64,000 nt of DNA from Acidobacteriota bacterium. Its GTDB lineage: Bacteria > Acidobacteriota > Terriglobia > Terriglobales > Acidobacteriaceae. Under the pieces are notes generated by a model that did no database searches, was not told the origin of the DNA, and saw only the letters and a program-made list of their open reading frames with translations. The number at the start of each line of letters is the position of its first letter. The stretch's first letter is position 1. Made by a program: the position numbers and the translations under genes. The stretch is from contig QIBA01000036.1 in the NCBI GenBank assembly GCA_003225175.1, positions 1 to 64,000 of the forward strand, read 5' to 3'. Below, piece after piece: positions 60,681 through 64,000 of the stretch.

Positions 60681-62002
60681 TCATCGGGCAGCGTCCGGCT
60701 TTCTGCCCGGCACCCATTCTGGAACAAAGTCAGAATTGGCGAGCCAGCGGATCGGTTCGACAAGCGACTGGATTGCCTGCGTCATGAAATCAAAATCGAG
60801 ATGGACGATATCGTCGTTGGGCTTGTGATACGTCGGCGGCGTTCCCCAGCCCCCAGCCGTGTGCGCAACTACTCCCTTAAGCGCTAAAGAATAATTGTCT
60901 GAGCGTTCGAAGAAATGCTGTTCAGGATAGGGATCGTCGCCGAGCAGCGCTCCGTGTTGCAACAATGTGGGACCGAGGGTTGAGCGATCCCATCCCGTGA
61001 GCATCAATTTACCTTTTGGCATTTTCGGATCCTGATTGCCGATCATCTCGAACTCGAGGTTGGCTGCAATTCGATCGAGTCGAACCGGCGAGTGCTCGCG
61101 GAAATATGTTGACCCCAAGCCTCCGAGTTCCTCGCTTCCGTAGCAGACAAAAAGGATGGTTCGCTGCGGAGGGGGGCCACTGGTCAGCGCGTGCGCAAGT
61201 TCGAGAACTGCAACTGTGCCTGAGGCATCATCGTTAGCACCGTTGTAGATTGAATCGCCATTGACAGGCAGTCCCACTCCGAGATGATCCAGGTGCGCAG
61301 AGAGCAGGATGAGCTTCGCGCTTGCGCTCGCATCTTTGCCGCTCCGTCCTTCGTAATAGCAATAATGCTGAAGTTGCCACCCAGAGACTGTTCTGCATTG
61401 GGAACATGAGGATTTACGGGCCGCCGTTCGCGCAAATTCCGCTGCAGAGCATCGGAGTTCAGCGAAGGATCTTCGCGCAGAATTGCTTTAGCGCCGGCGA
61501 CATATGCGCGCCTTAGGGAACCGGCTCCTTCTCTGCTTAGATCGTCGGCAAGCAAGACAATTGCTCCACGTTGGATTTGCGCGGTAGCTATGTTCTCCGA
61601 ATTAAGTTTCTGCAGCGGTCCAGAGACGCTATCCCCGCTGCTTCGCAAAAGGCTGAAGTCTTTGCCCTCGACGAGCGAAGTAAATCCGGTATGGGAAACG
61701 ATGATTTGTGCAGGACGCTCTATGAGAGGCTGAACGAGTTCGGCGCGTTGGATGTAAGTTCCGTCGGCAAGTCCGGGTTTTAAGCCATACTTCTCGAACT
61801 CCGAAGCTACGTACGTGGCCGCAATCCATTCATCTTGCGTCGCACTGCCGCGTCCCCGCATGGCATCACTCGCAAGAAACATTTCGTGAGCACGGACCCA
61901 CTCGGGTTTTACTGTCCAACTGGAGGTCGCTTGATTCCAGGCTGTACCGCAGGAGATCGAAAAGACGAGAGTCAGCCTTAACAAATGCGAATTTGTGCGC
62001 AT
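60681..62002 (-). pseudogene. M28 aminopeptidase-like gene split by a frameshift
   Basis: Two minus-strand frames encode one peptidase. The first (from ATG 62002 to about 61325) has a signal peptide and a PA-like domain (about 120-230). The second (to 60681) has the M28 catalytic part: zinc-ligand motifs HLDH..., NDDASGTVA, EELGG and FEMIG, and a C-terminal HKPNDD. The junction lies near 61305-61330, where the frames differ by one nucleotide (a 1-nt loss or 2-nt gain). The first zinc His-Asp lies in the second frame upstream of its first ATG, so neither ORF alone would be active. Sequencing error is possible. PA-M28 peptidases are usually extracellular or periplasmic. Confidence 0.85.
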
Positions 62003-62094
62003 TCGCCAGTATATAAGCACCGAAGTTTGGTCCTGGGAGCTCACGTTCGCATGAGAAAATTAACATTGCCTCTCTCGGAGACAACAGAGCAGCA

Positions 62095-63144
62095 ATGCGG
62101 ATATTGATCGTTCGACTTAGCGCGATGGGCGATGTGATTCACGCGATGCCTGCCGTCGCGGGGTTACGTTCGCAGTTTGCCGAGAGCCGCATCGATTGGG
62201 CGATCGAAGAGCGCTGGGCTCCTCTGCTAACGTCACGAGATGTCTCCGACCTGAGTGCCTCGATTTCTCCCGAACAGCCGTTGGTGGACCTGGTGCATCG
62301 CGTGCACATGCGCCGATGGCGAGAACGCCCGCTCTCGACTCTGACGCGCGACGAGATGCGCGCATTGCGCTCTCGATTGCGCGAGCTGAGCTATGACCAC
62401 GTCATTGACCTGCAGGGAGCAATCCGCTCGGCTTTACTAGCAAAGGCGAGTGGCGCCAGGGTTATAGCAGGAGCTATGCATCCGCGTGAATTGCCAGCAC
62501 GCTGGTGGTACAACGTCAAAGCACACACGGCGGCTCGCCATGTTGTCGATCAGGCGGCTGAAGTTGTTTCTGCGGCAGTGGCACGAGTAACCGATCCTCT
62601 CCCGCCATCATTTCCAGTCTCTGCTGAGGCCGAGCGTTGGGCTGACCAGTTGACCGGAATAACCTCAAGTCTGTTCGCAGTCATTAATCCTGGAGCCGGT
62701 TGGGGAGCGAAGTGTTGGCCGGCAGAACGATATGCGGCATTGGCTCGAACCCTTGGGGAACACGGCATCGCAGTTCTCGTGAATGCGGGGCCAGGCGAAA
62801 CGGACCTGGCGCGGGAAGTGGTGCGAAAGAATGAGAAATTTGCACGCGTTGTAGAGTGCTCACTGCCACAGCTAATCGCGATTGCTCGCCGTGCTTCGCT
62901 CTTCATCGGAGGCGATACCGGACCGTTGCATCTTGCCTCTGCACTGGGAACACCCTTAGTTGCGATCTTTGGACCGACCGATCCGGCTCGAAATGGTCCT
63001 TACGGAGGGCGCAATGTCGTGCTGCGCAGTCCTGAAAGCAAAAGAGACCACAGTCGCCGCCGCAAGCCCGAAGCGGGACTGCTGACCATCACTGTGGGAC
63101 AGGTAACTGAAGCGGCTCTGGGACTTCTTGGAGTTCCGGCATGA
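62095..63144 (+). CDS. Lipopolysaccharide heptosyltransferase (WaaC/GT9)
   Basis: A 349-residue GT-B enzyme: MRILIVRLSAMGDVIHAMPAV at the N-terminus and VINPGAGWGAKCWPAERYAALA and GGDTGPLHLASALGTPLVAIFGPTDP in the second half, the classic GT9 signatures. It adds L-glycero-D-manno-heptose to KDO or to the first heptose, a cytoplasmic-face step; WaaC (first heptose) is the closest by motif, but WaaF is an alternative. It lies in the lipid A/core cluster and overlaps the next gene by 4 nt. Confidence 0.9.
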   Translation: MRILIVRLSAMGDVIHAMPAVAGLRSQFAESRIDWAIEERWAPLLTSRDVSDLSASISPEQPLVDLVHRVHMRRWRERPLSTLTRDEMRALRSRLRELSYDHVIDLQGAIRSALLAKASGARVIAGAMHPRELPARWWYNVKAHTAARHVVDQAAEVVSAAVARVTDPLPPSFPVSAEAERWADQLTGITSSLFAVINPGAGWGAKCWPAERYAALARTLGEHGIAVLVNAGPGETDLAREVVRKNEKFARVVECSLPQLIAIARRASLFIGGDTGPLHLASALGTPLVAIFGPTDPARNGPYGGRNVVLRSPESKRDHSRRRKPEAGLLTITVGQVTEAALGLLGVPA

Positions 63145-63722
63145 ATAGTGAAGCTCCCGCAAAAGCTGTGCCGAGCGGATGGTCGCGAATTGCGCGTCGC
63201 ATTCGCGTGCCGCTTGGGTTCGTCTTCGCTGTGATATATCTTTGGCTCGCGCAGCCAACCCCGATGCTAATTGTGGTTAGCTCGCTTATCGTAGCCACTG
63301 GGCTGGCGATTCGAGCCATCGCCTCCGGACAACTTAGAAAAAACGAGGATCTCGCGACAACTGGGCCTTACAGCTACACGCGAAATCCACTCTATCTCGG
63401 CTCCATGCTCATCGGGATTGGTTTCGCCTTGGCCGCGAGGAGTCTGTGGATATGGATTCTGCTGGCCATGATGTTCACAGCCATCTATGTCCCAGTAATT
63501 CGGAGCGAGGAGGCATTTCTGCGATCGAAATTTCCCGCTTTTGAACTCTATGCTCAGCGCGTTCCCCGGCTGCTGCCGCAGTGGTCAAGCGAGAGTCTGA
63601 CCGCCAACTTCTCGAGCGCGTTGTATTTGAAGCATCGCGAGTACAATGCTTTAATCGGCGCGGTTCTAATGATGCTGGCCATTACAGTGAAAATGCTTCG
63701 AGCAGGGAGCGCGGGAGTCTAG
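63141..63722 (+). CDS. Isoprenylcysteine/phospholipid methyltransferase-family protein
   Basis: A 193-residue membrane protein with about four to five helices and the ICMT-type C-terminal motif TGPYSYTRNPLYLGSMLIGIGFAL, plus RSEEAFLRSKFPAFELYAQRVPR, the SAM-binding tail. The family methylates isoprenylcysteines in eukaryotes and phospholipids or other lipids in bacteria. It is translationally coupled to the heptosyltransferase, suggesting an envelope lipid or LPS substrate. Confidence 0.85.
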   Translation: MNSEAPAKAVPSGWSRIARRIRVPLGFVFAVIYLWLAQPTPMLIVVSSLIVATGLAIRAIASGQLRKNEDLATTGPYSYTRNPLYLGSMLIGIGFALAARSLWIWILLAMMFTAIYVPVIRSEEAFLRSKFPAFELYAQRVPRLLPQWSSESLTANFSSALYLKHREYNALIGAVLMMLAITVKMLRAGSAGV

Positions 63723-63784
63723 AGCGACGGTCCGAGGGAAAACTGATCGATAGACACGGCACAGCGCTTTTCCTGAAGCACATC

Positions 63785-64000
63785 GTGATTGTCCGGCTAC
63801 TACTCGCGACGGTCATCACCACCGGATTTCAAACGGGACCATCTACTCGGCCATCCACCTCGGCTGCGGCTACGAGCGTTCCGAATCAGAACTCCGGCGC
63901 TGCAGTGGTTGCCGGCTCAAAGATCAATCCTCCGGCTCCGATGTATCGCTTCCAGGAGGGCACATTTAACTATAGCGTTGACTGGCGGCTGGTTACGGCA
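63785..64000 (+). CDS. Probable DUF3108 protein, N-terminal part
   Basis: The frame from GTG 63785 stays open to the window edge (72 codons). It begins with a hydrophobic signal-like stretch (IVRLLLATVITTGF), then Ser/Thr/Pro-rich linker and the segment YRFQEGTFNYSVDWRLVTA, which resembles the start of DUF3108 (a periplasmic beta-rich protein often near LPS genes). The start is uncertain and there is no clear ribosome site. The gene continues past the window. Confidence 0.55.
   Translation, partial: MIVRLLLATVITTGFQTGPSTRPSTSAAATSVPNQNSGAAVVAGSKINPPAPMYRFQEGTFNYSVDWRLVTA

Noticed and set aside
60681-61277. M28 catalytic half as an independent gene starting at its first ATG
   Set aside because: The first zinc ligands lie upstream of that ATG in the same frame; the two halves make sense only when joined.

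Overview
The window looks like chromosomal DNA of a diderm bacterium of the phylum Acidobacteriota, probably the Terriglobia ('Koribacter'/Edaphobacter-like) group. The reasons are the moderately high GC, lipid A/LPS genes (waaA, lpxK, a heptosyltransferase), an orphan 'ADOP' permease, several glycoside hydrolases, PEGA and DUF1385 proteins, and many small dispersed intergenic repeats. This assignment is inferred from gene content, not from a marker-gene search. No rRNA, tRNA, CRISPR array, prophage or intact insertion sequence was seen.

Layout. 1-7.1 kb: end of a GH116 glucosidase, CPA2 antiporter, enoyl-CoA hydratase family protein, two response regulators (one with a degenerate receiver), PilZ protein, GH3 beta-glucosidase. 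7.2-19.2 kb: nusB and a ribH carrying an extra N-terminal domain, GAF-GAF-GGDEF cyclase, a NatAB-type ABC exporter preceded by a possible 20-codon leader ORF, an MsbA-like exporter, and several small or unrecognised proteins. 19.3-23.2 kb: purL and purF. 23.3-37.8 kb: a large envelope region made of two divergent gene groups. The minus group has a 1431-residue TPR/outer-membrane-barrel protein, a sugar-nucleotidyltransferase-like protein, a STAS protein, a flippase, an unrecognised protein, a secreted protein and a thymidylate-kinase-like protein. The plus group is a tightly packed four-gene operon of one polytopic membrane protein and three exported or anchored proteins. 37.8-41.4 kb: prmC, prfA, DUF1385 protein. 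41.5-50.3 kb: lipoprotein, ATP-dependent DNA ligase, rpmB, birA, coaX, rlmD-type methyltransferase. 50.6-58.2 kb: comEC, DUF2007 protein, amidohydrolase, ADOP permease. 58.4-64 kb: waaA-lpxK, a frameshifted M28 peptidase, heptosyltransferase, an ICMT-like methyltransferase and the start of a probable DUF3108 protein.

Working links. purL and purF act in the same purine pathway. prfA and prmC encode a release factor and its glutamine methylase. waaA, lpxK and the heptosyltransferase build lipid A and inner-core LPS. The GGDEF cyclase and PilZ protein could be source and receptor for c-di-GMP. The 23-38 kb region is my best candidate for an undescribed system: an envelope glycan or adhesin assembly/export module whose product cannot be named from sequence alone.

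The second theme is short-period repeats (periods 7, 8 and about 9), often arranged as inverted pairs at gene ends. They supply stop codons or C-terminal codons in at least three genes (GH116, the antiporter, birA). One heptad array lies in frame inside purL, and a separate dispersed palindrome (GCAGCATGCTGC core) lies in frame inside the DNA ligase gene.
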